From Burkholderia sp. HI2500 (GTDB taxonomy: Bacteria > Pseudomonadota > Gammaproteobacteria > Burkholderiales > Burkholderiaceae), in contig NZ_NKFL01000006.1 of assembly GCF_002223055.1 (NCBI RefSeq), forward strand, positions 2,790,001 to 2,854,000: DNA of 64,000 nt. Direction: 5' to 3'. Of the stretch, positions 1 through 7,951 are shown one piece after another. The notes under the pieces were generated by a model. It made no database searches, was not told the DNA's origin, and saw only the letters and a list, made by a program, of their open reading frames with translations. Made by a program: the position numbers and the translations under genes. Numbering within the stretch: position 1 is the stretch's first letter; each line of letters starts with the position of its first letter.

Positions 1-53
1 TGGTGAGCAATACCGCACCGCAACGCGCACGGCTCTCGCTATCCGACGTCGAC

Positions 54-95
54 ACGATCGGTGAGTTGCACATCGCGCGCGTGCACACCGATCGT
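54..95. repeat. 10-bp perfect inverted repeat
   Basis: The arms ACGATCGGTG (54-63) and CACCGATCGT (86-95) are exact reverse complements separated by 22 bp. A related GATCGGTGAG occurs again at about 118-127. It could be an operator for a gene off the left edge. There is no T-tract, so it is not an obvious terminator. Confidence 0.5.
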
Positions 96-267
96 CAATC
101 CACTGCCGGCGCTGTGCGATCGGTGAGATGCATCACGCCGTAAAGCACACCGTTGCGTGCGAACACGTGCATCACGCGATGCCAACATGTGCGGCACGTC
201 CGCTTTGCCCGATGCGATGCCGCGTCGAACCGCTCACTGCACACAGTCCGACGCAACATTTCACCTC

Positions 268-316
268 CTCCCGAAAAATCTCACCCTCAGCGCACCGACT
301 CCCGAATTTCCTCACC
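268..316 (-). repeat. Two distal Rep iterons in reverse orientation
   Basis: CTCCCGAAAAATCTCACC (268-285) and CTCCCGAATTTCCTCACC (299-316) are reverse complements of the origin iteron consensus GGTGAGRTTTTTCGGGAG. They lie about 9.3 kb left of the origin array and point the opposite way. They are probable Rep binding sites away from the core origin. Confidence 0.7.
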
Positions 317-369
317 GTTGCATCCTGGTGATACGTTCGTCGATCCGTCGAGTCGAGCCGACGCGTGCG

Positions 370-849
370 TCACAGCCCGAGGTCGGACAGCCCCGGATGA
401 TCGTCCGGACGACGGCCGAGCGGCCAGTGATAGAGACGATCCTGCTCGCGAATCGGCAGGTCGTTGATGCTCGCGTGACGATGCGCCATCAGGCCGTTCT
501 CGTCGAACTCCCAGTTTTCGTTGCCGTACGAACGGAACCAGTTGCCGGCGTCGTCATGCCATTCGTATGCAAAGCGCACCGCGATGCGATTGCCGTCGAA
601 CGCCCACAGCTCCTTGATCAACCGGTAGTCGAGCTCGCGCGTCCACTTGCGCTGCAGCAGCCCGACGATCTCGTCGCGGCCGGTCACGAATTCCGCGCGG
701 TTGCGCCATTGGCTTTGCGGCGTATAGGCGAGCGACACGCGCTGCGGGTCGCGCGTGTTCCATCCGTCCTCGGCGGCGCGCACCTTCTGGCGCGCCGTTT
801 CGAGCGTGAAGGGCGGAACGGGCGGACGGACTTCGGGGGAAGCGGACAT
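370..849 (-). CDS. DUF1348 family SnoaL/NTF2-like protein
   Basis: A 159-residue single-domain protein resembling the DUF1348 branch of the NTF2/SnoaL fold, rich in aromatic residues ([23 protein letters not shown]). The family is widespread, cytosolic and of unknown reaction; it is often annotated as a nuclear transport factor 2 family protein. CAGGAG precedes the ATG at 849 at good spacing. It follows the TetR gene on the same strand after 63 bp, so the two probably form one autoregulated unit. The family assignment comes from recognised sequence character; no specific substrate can be inferred. Confidence 0.8.
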   Translation of the reverse strand: MSASPEVRPPVPPFTLETARQKVRAAEDGWNTRDPQRVSLAYTPQSQWRNRAEFVTGRDEIVGLLQRKWTRELDYRLIKELWAFDGNRIAVRFAYEWHDDAGNWFRSYGNENWEFDENGLMAHRHASINDLPIREQDRLYHWPLGRRPDDHPGLSDLGL

Positions 850-912
850 GGGTTGCTCCTGTTCAGGTTCTGGCCGCGGACAATCGCGGCCGGTTCGGAT
901 TCGCTGCTTCGA

Positions 913-1518
913 CTAGCGGGACACCACGTCGAGCAGCAGTTCGGCCGTTGCGCGCGCGTCGCGCGCAGCGTTTGCATCGCCGGTGACGAGTGCCACGCCG
1001 ATGGCACCGTCGATCAGCACGAGCCATTGGCGCGCCAGACGCGCGAGCCCGCGTCGCTCGATGCCGGTTTCGTCGGCATACGCGTCGAACCGCTCGCGTA
1101 CGAATGCCAGCAGGCGTGCCTTGTGCTCGCGTGCGACGACGCGCACGGGATCGTCCGCGTCGGGAATCTCGCCCGATGCGTTCAGGAACGCGCAGCCGTG
1201 AAAGTCGGGCTGCCCGAACCAGTCGCGCAGCACGTCGAACATGCCGAGCAGTTGCGCGCGCGGCGCCTTGCCGCGCGCCAGCGTCGCATCGACGAACCAG
1301 CGCATCCAGCGCTCGTCGCGGCGTTCGAGCGCGGCCACGACCAGCGCCTCCTTCGATTCGAAATGCGAATAAAAGCTCTTTCTGGCCGCGCCGGATCGCT
1401 TGACGATCGCATCGACGCCGGTTGCATGGATACCGCCCGAATAGATCAGCGCTTCGGCTGCATCGAGCAGCCGGTCGCGAACGCCCGGTTCGGCGGAGGA
1501 GTCGTGAGGTGTGTTCAT
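913..1518 (-). CDS. TetR family transcriptional regulator
   Basis: A 201-residue TetR-type repressor. The N-terminal helix-turn-helix (about residues 15-60) contains the hallmark GVDAIVKRSGAARKSFYSHFESKEALV. The C-terminal helical domain would bind an unknown ligand. A perfect 14-bp palindrome, AGAACGATCGTTCT, lies 12 bp upstream of the start codon and is the likely operator. The DUF1348 gene follows directly and is the obvious regulated partner. The ligand is unknown; related TetR proteins often respond to electrophiles or other toxic organics, but nothing here decides that. Confidence 0.9.
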   Translation of the reverse strand: MNTPHDSSAEPGVRDRLLDAAEALIYSGGIHATGVDAIVKRSGAARKSFYSHFESKEALVVAALERRDERWMRWFVDATLARGKAPRAQLLGMFDVLRDWFGQPDFHGCAFLNASGEIPDADDPVRVVAREHKARLLAFVRERFDAYADETGIERRGLARLARQWLVLIDGAIGVALVTGDANAARDARATAELLLDVVSR

Positions 1519-1529
1519 GGGTTTACGGT

Positions 1530-1543
1530 AGAACGATCGTTCT
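1530..1543. promoter_or_regulatory. Palindromic TetR operator candidate
   Basis: AGAACGATCGTTCT is a perfect 14-bp palindrome just upstream of the TetR gene start at 1518. Position and symmetry fit autoregulation of the TetR/DUF1348 unit. Confidence 0.65.
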
Positions 1544-1700
1544 CCGCCGTCAACACCCGCATGAAAAAGCCCTGTCGTCGAGAGGGCTGAACCGCGGCCT
1601 GGCCGCGTGACGTGGCCCGCCGCGTTTACGACATTTTTTCTTGAAGCGAACGCGCGACGCTCACTACACTTCGGTCACCCTGTCTGGGCGAAAGGACATC

Positions 1701-2339
1701 ATGCAGCGACCGGAATCCGCGCGCCCCGCGCGCGCCTATGCGGCTTATGCGAAGCGGCTCGACGGCCGCGTCGTCGTGCGGCGCTTCGACCCGCGCAGCG
1801 ATTCGTACGACGCGTTGACCGCGCTGCTGCATCGCGCGTTCGCACCGCTTGGCGCACTGGGCTTCAACTGCCCGGGCGTCGATCAGACGGCCTCGGCGAC
1901 ACGCGAACGCGTGCTCACCGGCGAGTGCTTCGTCGCGCTCGGCAACGCGCACCTGGTCGCGACGATGACGATGCGTTCGCACGATCCCGATTCCCGCTGC
2001 GATCCGTATCGCAGCCGGCACGTTGCAACGCTCGGCCAACTGGCCGTCGATCCCGTCTGGCAGGATCGCAGCATCGGCCGTTCGCTGCTCGCGTTCGCGC
2101 AACGGCGGGCCGCCGCGCGCGGCGCGACGCACCTCGCGCTCGACGCGCCGTATGCGGCCGTCCGGCTCATCGATTTCTATCGACGCGAAGGATTTCAACC
2201 GGTCGATGTGATGCGCTTTCCGGGACACAACTACGACAGCACGATCCTGTGCAAAGCCGTCAGCGTCGGGAACGGTCGCATCGTTGCCGGCGATACGGCG
2301 CAATTCGACGTCACGCGGCACGTCGGAGCCGCTTCATGA
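1701..2339 (+). CDS. GNAT family N-acetyltransferase
   Basis: A 212-residue protein with the GNAT acetyl-CoA fold. Motif A is seen as LAVDPVWQDRSIGRSLL (V/I-x-P-x-x-Q-x-x-x-I/G-x-x-L) near residues 113-130, followed by the usual beta-bulge and a YRREGFQPVD segment typical of the last strand. The start at 1701 is chosen over the in-frame ATG at 1641 because AAAGGA lies just before it. The acceptor is unknown. The next gene overlaps the stop codon (ATGA), so the two are translationally coupled. Confidence 0.85.
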   Translation: MQRPESARPARAYAAYAKRLDGRVVVRRFDPRSDSYDALTALLHRAFAPLGALGFNCPGVDQTASATRERVLTGECFVALGNAHLVATMTMRSHDPDSRCDPYRSRHVATLGQLAVDPVWQDRSIGRSLLAFAQRRAAARGATHLALDAPYAAVRLIDFYRREGFQPVDVMRFPGHNYDSTILCKAVSVGNGRIVAGDTAQFDVTRHVGAAS

Positions 2340-2752
2340 AACACGATATGCCGAAGCGCGAGGGTGACGACGATCACACCCGGCTCGACGTCCGGCAGGC
2401 CCGGGTGCGTGCGGCGCGGCGGCTGCGCGGCGTGTTGAAGCTGACGATTCTCACGATCGCGGTCGCTCAAGCGCTGGCGTTCGCGTTCGAAAGCCTGCTG
2501 GTGATGGCCGGCTTCGCGCCGGATGCCGCGACGGTGCTACTGTTCCGCTTCGTCACGTGCGCGCTCGTCAGCTTCTGGGTGCAGGCGGACGCGTTGCGCG
2601 CCTATCAATACGCGGCGCAACACGGGTTCGTCACCGTTCCCGGCACGCACGGCGATCCGGCCGACATCGCGCCGCAATGCCCGAAACGCTGGCTCGTCAT
2701 GTTGAGTCTTCAGCTCGACCCGCGAGGGGCGAATGGTGAACGGATCAAGTAG
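2336..2752 (+). CDS. Small two-TM membrane protein, function unknown
   Basis: 138 residues. A charged N-terminus (about 1-35) is followed by two hydrophobic segments (about 38-60, LKLTILTIAVAQALAFAFE, and 68-90, ATVLLFRFVTCALVSFWVQA) and a soluble tail. The ATG overlaps the TGA of the acetyltransferase, which argues for coupled expression. I do not recognise a family. Topology predicts an inner-membrane hairpin with both ends in the cytoplasm, possibly a membrane partner of the acetyltransferase. Confidence 0.7.
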   Translation: MKHDMPKREGDDDHTRLDVRQARVRAARRLRGVLKLTILTIAVAQALAFAFESLLVMAGFAPDAATVLLFRFVTCALVSFWVQADALRAYQYAAQHGFVTVPGTHGDPADIAPQCPKRWLVMLSLQLDPRGANGERIK

Positions 2753-3037
2753 CGGCCTGCGCACCGGTCGATATCCATCGATGTCGATCGCTTCGCGCAT
2801 GAGTGAGTCGCAATGACGCGTGAAGGCTCACGGTTGATGGTGCGGTTCGGCATGGCATCGCATGGCGTGCGCAGCGAACGACCCCGCGGCAAGCAAGGAG
2901 GGAGGTGCGTGGAAGAGGGGAACCAGGTGCCGAACGGCGTGATGACGGGAAGCGAGGCAGCTGCCGACAGGTGAAGTGAACGTGCGATTGCTGGTCACCG
3001 ATGTGCGACGGTGTCGCGATTCGGCGCGCAAACACAG

Positions 3038-3055
3038 CTCCCGAATAATCTCACC
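3038..3055 (-). repeat. Distal Rep iteron
   Basis: CTCCCGAATAATCTCACC is the reverse complement of the origin iteron, with one changed base in the T-run. It sits 6.5 kb from the tandem origin array in reverse orientation. Confidence 0.65.
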
Positions 3056-3103
3056 TTGAGCGCGGATTCGCGTGCTTCGACTCGAAAACGCAGACGTAAA
3101 ACA

Positions 3104-3139
3104 GAAACGGGGCAGGCGGCAAACACGCCGCACCGCCCC
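3104..3139 (-). terminator. Probable terminator of kbl-tdh
   Basis: On the minus strand GGGGCGG...CCGCCTGCCCC forms an imperfect GC-rich hairpin followed by TTTCTGTTTT. It begins about 10 bp after the tdh stop. Confidence 0.6.
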
Positions 3140-3149
3140 TTCTCGGCAC

Positions 3150-4178
3150 TCAGGCCGTCCAGTCGAGAATCACCTTGCCGCTTTCACCAGACAACATCGC
3201 GGCGAAGCCTTTCTCGTAATCGTCGGCCGCAAAGCGGTGCGTGATGATCGGCGACAGATCGAGGCCGCTCTGCAGCATCGCGACCATCTTGTACCAGGTC
3301 TCGAACATCTCGCGACCGTAGATGCCCTTGATCTCGAGCCCCTTGAAGATCACCTGGTTCCAGTCGATCGCCGTCTGCGCCGGCGGAATGCCGAGCAGCG
3401 CGACCTTGCCGCCGTGGTTCATCGCCTCGAGCATGCTCGTGAACGCGCTCGGCACGCCCGACATTTCGAGGCCGACGTCGAAGCCTTCGGTCATGTGCAG
3501 GTCGGACATCACGTCGCGCAGCGACTCGCGCGCGACGTTGACCGCACGTGTCGCGCCCATCTTGCGCGCGAGTTCGAGCCGGTAGTCGTTGATGTCGGTG
3601 ATGACGACGTTGCGCGCGCCGACGTGCTTCGCGATCGCGACGGCCATGATGCCGATCGGGCCCGCGCCGGTGATCAGCACGTCTTCGCCGACGAGGTTGA
3701 ACGACAGCGCCGTGTGCGTCGCGTTGCCGAACGGATCGAAGATCGATGCGAGATCGTCGGAAATCTCCGGCGGAATCTTGAATGCGTTGAACGCAGGAAT
3801 CGCCAGATACTCGGCGAACGCGCCTTCGCGGTTCACGCCGACGCCGACCGTGTTGCGGCACAGATGCCGGCGCCCCGCGCGACAGTTGCGGCAGAAACCG
3901 CACGTGATGTGGCCTTCGCCGGACACGCGATCGCCGATCGCGAAGCCGCGCACTTCCTGCCCCATCTCGACGATCTCGCCGACATACTCGTGACCGACGT
4001 GCATCGGCACGGGAATCGTCTTCTGCGCCCAGTCGTCCCACTTCCAGATATGGATGTCGGTGCCGCAGATCGCCGTGCGGCGGATCTTGATCAGCACGTC
4101 GTTGTGGCCGACTTCGGGGCGCTTCACGCGCGTGAGCGTGAGGCCGGGGCCGCGCTCGAGCTTTGCCAGTGCTTTCAT
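3150..4178 (-). CDS. tdh: L-threonine 3-dehydrogenase
   Basis: 342 residues, the length of E. coli TDH (341). This zinc-dependent medium-chain dehydrogenase oxidises L-threonine to 2-amino-3-ketobutyrate with NAD+. Catalytic zinc ligands are visible at C38 (AICGTD) and H63-E64 (VGHEY). The structural zinc cysteines are C93, C96, C99 and C107. The Rossmann motif GAGPIG follows. GGAGG precedes the ATG. kbl lies 13 bp upstream on the same strand and encodes the next enzyme, so the pair degrades threonine to glycine and acetyl-CoA. The divergent XRE-cupin regulator is the likely controller. Confidence 0.97.
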   Translation of the reverse strand: MKALAKLERGPGLTLTRVKRPEVGHNDVLIKIRRTAICGTDIHIWKWDDWAQKTIPVPMHVGHEYVGEIVEMGQEVRGFAIGDRVSGEGHITCGFCRNCRAGRRHLCRNTVGVGVNREGAFAEYLAIPAFNAFKIPPEISDDLASIFDPFGNATHTALSFNLVGEDVLITGAGPIGIMAVAIAKHVGARNVVITDINDYRLELARKMGATRAVNVARESLRDVMSDLHMTEGFDVGLEMSGVPSAFTSMLEAMNHGGKVALLGIPPAQTAIDWNQVIFKGLEIKGIYGREMFETWYKMVAMLQSGLDLSPIITHRFAADDYEKGFAAMLSGESGKVILDWTA

Positions 4179-4191
4179 GATCGCGCCTCCG

Positions 4192-5391
4192 TCAGATGAT
4201 GCCGAGCGACTTGCCGACGCGCACGAACGCGGCGACCGTCCGGTCGATCTGCTCGGGCGTATGCGCGGCGCTCATCTGCGTGCGGATGCGCGCGCGGCCG
4301 CGCGGCACGACGGGGAACGAGAAGCCGATCACGTAGACACCTTCGTCGAGCAGCTTGTCGGCCATGTTCGTCGCGAGCTGCGCGTCGCCGAGCATCACCG
4401 GGATGATCGGATGCGCGCCGGGCACGAGCGTGAAGCCGGCTTCGGTCATCTGCTTGCGGAACCGCGCGCCGTTTTCGCGCACGCGCTCGCGCAGCTTCGC
4501 GCCTTCGTCGCTGCCGAGCAGCTCCAGCACCTTCAGCGATGCCGCAGCGATGCTCGGCGTGAGCGTGTTCGAGAACAGGTACGGACGCGAGCGCTGGCGC
4601 AGGAGTTCGATGACCTCGCGACGCGCGGCGACATAGCCGCCCGATGCACCGCCGAGCGCCTTGCCGAGCGTGCCCGTGATGATGTCGACGCGACCTTCGA
4701 CGCCGCAGTGCTCGGGCGTGCCGCGGCCATGCGTGCCGATGAAGCCGACCGCGTGCGAATCGTCGACCATCACGATCGCGCCGTAACGATCGGCGAGATC
4801 GCAGATGCCTTTGAGATCGGCGATGATGCCGTCCATCGAGAACACGCCGTCGGTCGCGATCAGCTTGTGGCGCGCGCCCGCTGCGTCGGCTTCCTTGAGC
4901 TTCGCCTCGAGGTCGGCCAGGTCGTTGTTCTTGTAGCGGAAGCGCTTCGCCTTGCAGAGGCGGACGCCGTCGATAATGCTGGCGTGGTTCAGCTCGTCGC
5001 TGATCACCGCGTCGTTCTCGTCGAGCAGCGTCTCGAACAGCCCGCCGTTCGCGTCGAAGCAGCTCGAATAGAGGATGCTGTCCTCGGTGCCGAGAAACGC
5101 GGCCAGCGCGCTTTCCAGTTGCTTGTGCACGGTTTGCGTGCCGCAGATGAAGCGTACCGATGCCATGCCGAAGCCGTCCTGGTCGAGGCCGGCCTTCGCC
5201 GCGTCGATCAGGCGCGAATCGTTCGCCAGACCCAGATAGTTGTTCGCGCAGAAATTGAGCACGCCGGCACCACCGGCGAGCCGCACGTCCGCCGCCTGCG
5301 GACTCGCGATCTCGCGCTCGGTCTTGTAAAAACCGTCCGCGCGGATCTGGTCCAGCGTCCCGCGCACCTGGGCGAGAAAGGCATCACGCAT
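4192..5391 (-). CDS. kbl: 2-amino-3-ketobutyrate CoA ligase
   Basis: 399 residues, matching the usual 398. A PLP-dependent alpha-oxoamine synthase that cleaves 2-amino-3-ketobutyrate with CoA to glycine and acetyl-CoA. Visible marks are CANNYLGLA near the N-terminus, the [13 protein letters not shown] segment with the PLP-contacting Asp and His, and the Schiff-base lysine in [16 protein letters not shown]. The start at 5391 (MRDAFLAQ) is chosen over the upstream in-frame ATG because AGGAG lies 7 bp before it. It forms an operon with tdh. Confidence 0.97.
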   Translation of the reverse strand: MRDAFLAQVRGTLDQIRADGFYKTEREIASPQAADVRLAGGAGVLNFCANNYLGLANDSRLIDAAKAGLDQDGFGMASVRFICGTQTVHKQLESALAAFLGTEDSILYSSCFDANGGLFETLLDENDAVISDELNHASIIDGVRLCKAKRFRYKNNDLADLEAKLKEADAAGARHKLIATDGVFSMDGIIADLKGICDLADRYGAIVMVDDSHAVGFIGTHGRGTPEHCGVEGRVDIITGTLGKALGGASGGYVAARREVIELLRQRSRPYLFSNTLTPSIAAASLKVLELLGSDEGAKLRERVRENGARFRKQMTEAGFTLVPGAHPIIPVMLGDAQLATNMADKLLDEGVYVIGFSFPVVPRGRARIRTQMSAAHTPEQIDRTVAAFVRVGKSLGII

Positions 5392-5497
5392 CGCAAAGCT
5401 CCTGACAGGGTTTCGCATTCCGCAACGCGCCACTCGTGGCGGCGGCGCAACGGCCTGCTACTGTTATAGTCGGTCGTTCGGTTGACCGCATTTATCC

Positions 5498-5525
5498 GAT
5501 ATTCCGAACTAGAATTCGAAATATC
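5498..5525. promoter_or_regulatory. Inverted-repeat operator in the kbl/XRE promoter region
   Basis: The arms GATATTCCGAA (5498-5508) and TTCGAAATATC (5515-5525) match as reverse complements at 10 of 11 positions. They are centred between the divergent kbl and XRE-cupin genes, which is where an autoregulating XRE protein would bind. Confidence 0.7.
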
Positions 5526-5552
5526 GAACAACTCTAAGCGAACGGAATCCAG

Positions 5553-6164
5553 ATGGCAAGTTCCTCCGGTTCGCGGCGCACGCCCGCCAGCGCCGCACCG
5601 CAACCGCCGGCCGCAACGCCGCCGCGTGTCGGCGAGCAGATCCAGCGGTTGCGCAATGAACGCAAGCTGACGCTCGACGACCTGTCGCGCGCGGCCGGCG
5701 TATCGAAATCGATGCTCTCCGAGATCGAACGAGACAAGGCCAACCCGACGATCGCCGTGGCGTGGCGGCTGACGAACGCGCTCGGCATCACGCTCGATGA
5801 GCTGTTCTCCCAGCCGAAGGCATCAGAGACGATCCGGGTAGACGGCCCGCACGACATCCCGACACTCGCCGGCCATGACGGCCGCTACCAGTTGCGCGTG
5901 TGGGGCCCGATCGACCTCGCCGGCAAGTTCGAGTGGTACGAGCTGACGCTGCCGGGCGGCGGTGCACTGATATCGAACGCCCACGAGCCCGGCACGCGCG
6001 AGCACCTCACCGTGCTGCAGGGCGCGATGGAAATCGAAGCCGCGGCAGCCAGCCGGCGCCTGAAGGTGGGCGACACCGCGCGCTATCCGGCCGATGAGCC
6101 GCACGCAATCCGCAATCCCGGCAAGACCGAAGCGCGGGCATTGCTGATCGTGATCCATCGCTGA
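5553..6164 (+). CDS. XRE family regulator with C-terminal cupin domain
   Basis: 203 residues. A lambda-Cro-type helix-turn-helix occupies about residues 28-82 (LTLDDLSRAAGVSKSMLSEIERDKANPTI), and a small cupin barrel about 115-195 (PGTREHLTVLQG, YPADEPHAIRNPGK). This architecture is common in regulators of amino acid catabolism that sense a small metabolite through the cupin. It is transcribed divergently from kbl-tdh with a shared palindrome between them, so threonine catabolism is the probable target. The start is the only good ATG before the HTH. Effector and sign of regulation are unknown. Confidence 0.9.
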   Translation: MASSSGSRRTPASAAPQPPAATPPRVGEQIQRLRNERKLTLDDLSRAAGVSKSMLSEIERDKANPTIAVAWRLTNALGITLDELFSQPKASETIRVDGPHDIPTLAGHDGRYQLRVWGPIDLAGKFEWYELTLPGGGALISNAHEPGTREHLTVLQGAMEIEAAAASRRLKVGDTARYPADEPHAIRNPGKTEARALLIVIHR

Positions 6165-6221
6165 CGGCGCGAATAGCCGGCCAGACGGCCAAAGGGTCCG
6201 TTGCAGGCCAGTTGCGGAAAA

Positions 6222-6241
6222 TACTGTATGTTTGTACAGTA
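6222..6241 (+). promoter_or_regulatory. LexA (SOS) box
   Basis: TACTGTATGTTTGTACAGTA has the full CTGT-N8-ACAG SOS box core with the flanking TA on both sides, as in the E. coli consensus. It lies 71 bp before the ATG of the next gene, a normal place for LexA repression. Confidence 0.8.
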
Positions 6242-6312
6242 TACGGACATTCCGCCATGCATGGGCCGGAGCCGGCGCACCGAGGCGCCGGCCCGGTCGA
6301 CAGGAGCCTGCA

Positions 6313-6693
6313 ATGACAGAAGAACAAGATTTGGCCGCGCTCAGCTTCAAGGCTGCCGCGCACGACCTCGAGCTGATCGTCCGGCATATCGCTGGGCGCT
6401 ACATCCACCAGCGCGTCCCGCTGACGTGGCGGCTGCTGCACGCCATCGAGGCCGAGGCGCTTGCCGATCTCGGCTTTGCCAGCCGGCATGACGCCGGCAT
6501 GCGTCAATTGTTCGAACGACAGTTGGACATGACGTTTCCCGAAACGGACGATCCGATCGACTTCGGGCGCTCGAATGCGCTGCCCGCCGTATTTTCGTTC
6601 GCGGTTCTCGCCTATGAAGCAGCGTCAACCGCGTCGAACGACACCGCGTCGCCCGCGCGCGTTCCTCGCCCAGCCAAGGCATGGGGCGACTGA
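6313..6693 (+). CDS. Small protein of unknown function, probably SOS-regulated
   Basis: 126 residues, unrecognised. It looks largely alpha-helical (ALSFKAAAHDLELIVRHIAG, WRLLHAIEAEALADLGFAS), with no signal peptide or membrane segment, and a disordered C-terminal tail. The start at 6313 has GGAG 8 bp upstream; an in-frame ATG at 6232 would lie inside the LexA box and is rejected. The LexA box predicts induction by DNA damage. The recombinase-like gene lies 100 bp downstream in the same direction, and the replication origin 3 kb further on. A role in damage-linked control of the replicon is only a guess. Confidence 0.75.
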   Translation: MTEEQDLAALSFKAAAHDLELIVRHIAGRYIHQRVPLTWRLLHAIEAEALADLGFASRHDAGMRQLFERQLDMTFPETDDPIDFGRSNALPAVFSFAVLAYEAASTASNDTASPARVPRPAKAWGD

Positions 6694-6704
6694 TTTCCAG
6701 CCCG

Positions 6705-6724
6705 GGCCGCCGCGTATGGCGGCC
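6705..6724 (+). terminator. Possible weak terminator
   Basis: GGCCGCC and GGCGGCC form a 7-bp stem with the 6-base loop GCGTAT, followed by TTGTCC. The tail is not a strong U-tract. It lies between the LexA-box gene and the recombinase-like gene and may separate their transcripts. Confidence 0.35.
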
Positions 6725-6795
6725 TTGTCCAGCCTCTTGCTGCCCGAGACGTTGCGGAAAGGGCTACCATATACGCAACTAACGGAATAAATCAC

Positions 6796-7815
6796 ATGTC
6801 TCTTCCCGCCTCTCCCGACACCCCGGCACGCCCGGAAGAAACAGATCTGTTCGACCGCGGCGCATCCGACTGGATCGTCTCGCCAGAAGCCGCATTCGAT
6901 GCCTGGCTCGCGATGCAGGACTATCGCCGCTCGTCAGCCGACGTCTATCGCGCACAATGGGGCGCGTTTCTCACATGGATGCACGCGCACCAGAAGAATC
7001 TGGCAACCGTCGATACCGCAACCATCGCAAATTTCGTCGGCGAACTGCCGATCCGGAAAACCCAGCGAATGCGCTATTTGCGGCTGATCGAGCGCGTGCT
7101 CGACCACATCCGGCGTACCGAATACGCGTCGACCAACCCGGCCCGGTTCATTGCTCAGGATGGCGAAGCGAGCTGGCGCAAGGCGCGCGACAACGAACCG
7201 ACCGGTTTCCTCACGCCGGCCGAGCGCGCGACGTTGCTCGCGTACCTGTTCTCGCCGATCGGCGTATCCGGTTCCGCGTACTGGAAAGAGCGGCGCGACC
7301 GCGCACTCGTTGCCGCCTTTCTCGGTGCCGGCATCAAAACCGGCGAAGCACGTGCGCTTACGATTAGTTGCATCAATACGAGTGGAACTTCACTGCGGAT
7401 CGAGTCGACGCATCCGGATTTCGCACGCGAAACCCACCTGGCATCGTTCGCGATCGCGCTGCTGGAAGCCTGGCTCACCGAGCGCAAGCGCCAGGAGATT
7501 CCGGGGGAGCTCGTGTTCCCGGCATCCCATGCCGGGCGGCCGATGCACAAGGCGACGATGCTGCGCGCGATCGACGCGATCGTCGAATCCGCCGGGCTCA
7601 CGTCGTCGCGCACCGCGCGCGCGAGCCCGCAAACGCTGCGCAATACCTATGCGGCTGAACTGTTCGAACACGACGTGCCGCCCGAACGGGTCGGCAAATG
7701 GCTGGGCTTCATGCGGCCGATCTCGTCGAACCGCCTGCATCGTGCATGGAAGAACTGGCGTGACGGTCTGGCCGACAGCAACGGTGACGCGTCCGACCAC
7801 GACGAAACTCACTGA
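6796..7815 (+). CDS. Degenerate tyrosine recombinase (phage integrase family)
   Basis: 339 residues with the architecture of a tyrosine recombinase: a SAM-like core-binding domain (about 30-115) and a catalytic-type domain (about 135-325). Aligned by eye to XerC/D, the active site is mostly gone. Arg-I is Lys181 (GAGIKTGEARAL), the HxxR box reads Q279-T-L-R282, so only the Arg is kept, the LGH histidine is Phe305 (WLGFMRP), and the nucleophilic Tyr position is Leu314. The fold is otherwise intact with no stop or frameshift, so the gene looks maintained, perhaps as a DNA-binding protein. It lies beside the secondary-chromosome origin. A hairpin follows its stop. Confidence 0.8.
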   Translation: MSLPASPDTPARPEETDLFDRGASDWIVSPEAAFDAWLAMQDYRRSSADVYRAQWGAFLTWMHAHQKNLATVDTATIANFVGELPIRKTQRMRYLRLIERVLDHIRRTEYASTNPARFIAQDGEASWRKARDNEPTGFLTPAERATLLAYLFSPIGVSGSAYWKERRDRALVAAFLGAGIKTGEARALTISCINTSGTSLRIESTHPDFARETHLASFAIALLEAWLTERKRQEIPGELVFPASHAGRPMHKATMLRAIDAIVESAGLTSSRTARASPQTLRNTYAAELFEHDVPPERVGKWLGFMRPISSNRLHRAWKNWRDGLADSNGDASDHDETH

Positions 7816-7824
7816 TCACGAATT

Positions 7825-7856
7825 GGCTGCTCACGCGAAGCGATCCGTGAGCAGCC
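7825..7856 (+). terminator. Hairpin terminator after the recombinase-like gene
   Basis: GGCTGCTCACG (7825-7835) and CGTGAGCAGCC (7846-7856) form a perfect 11-bp stem with a 10-base loop, 10 bp after the stop codon. The T-tract is poor (TTGT). It sits between the converging recombinase-like and kfrA-like genes. Confidence 0.6.
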
Positions 7857-7885
7857 TTGTGCGGCGTAGCCTCACCGTTTCACAG

Positions 7886-7903
7886 CTCCCGAAAAACCTC
7901 ACC
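7886..7903 (-). repeat. Distal Rep iteron
   Basis: CTCCCGAAAAACCTCACC is the exact reverse complement of the best origin iteron (compare 9910-9927). It lies just past the end of the kfrA-like gene, 1.6 kb from the tandem array, in reverse orientation. Confidence 0.75.
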
Positions 7904-7951
7904 TCAAGCTACCCGGATCGTCTCACCTGTGCCGTACGGCCTGTGCGGGCG

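Larger units (their letters stand above)
1..369. other. Left-edge intergenic region with iterons and an inverted repeat
   Basis: I see no gene here; the forward frames are Arg/His-rich and lack a ribosome binding site. The stretch holds a 10-bp inverted repeat (54-63 and 86-95), the near-palindrome GTGAGATGCATCAC around 124-137, and two copies of the chromosomal Rep iteron at 268-285 and 299-316. It lies downstream of the DUF1348 gene, and the gene to its left is outside the window. Confidence 0.6.
2753..3149. other. Intergenic region with one distal iteron and a terminator
   Basis: About 400 bp with no supported gene; the reverse frames are Arg/Ser-rich shadows. It contains a Rep iteron on the minus strand (3038-3055) and the hairpin that ends tdh (3109-3139). 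It lies between the end of the small membrane protein gene and the end of tdh, which converge. Confidence 0.6.

Noticed and set aside
6796..7815. Active XerC/XerD-type or phage integrase
   Set aside because: By-eye alignment shows the catalytic Tyr, His and one Arg replaced. No attachment-site duplication or phage genes are nearby.
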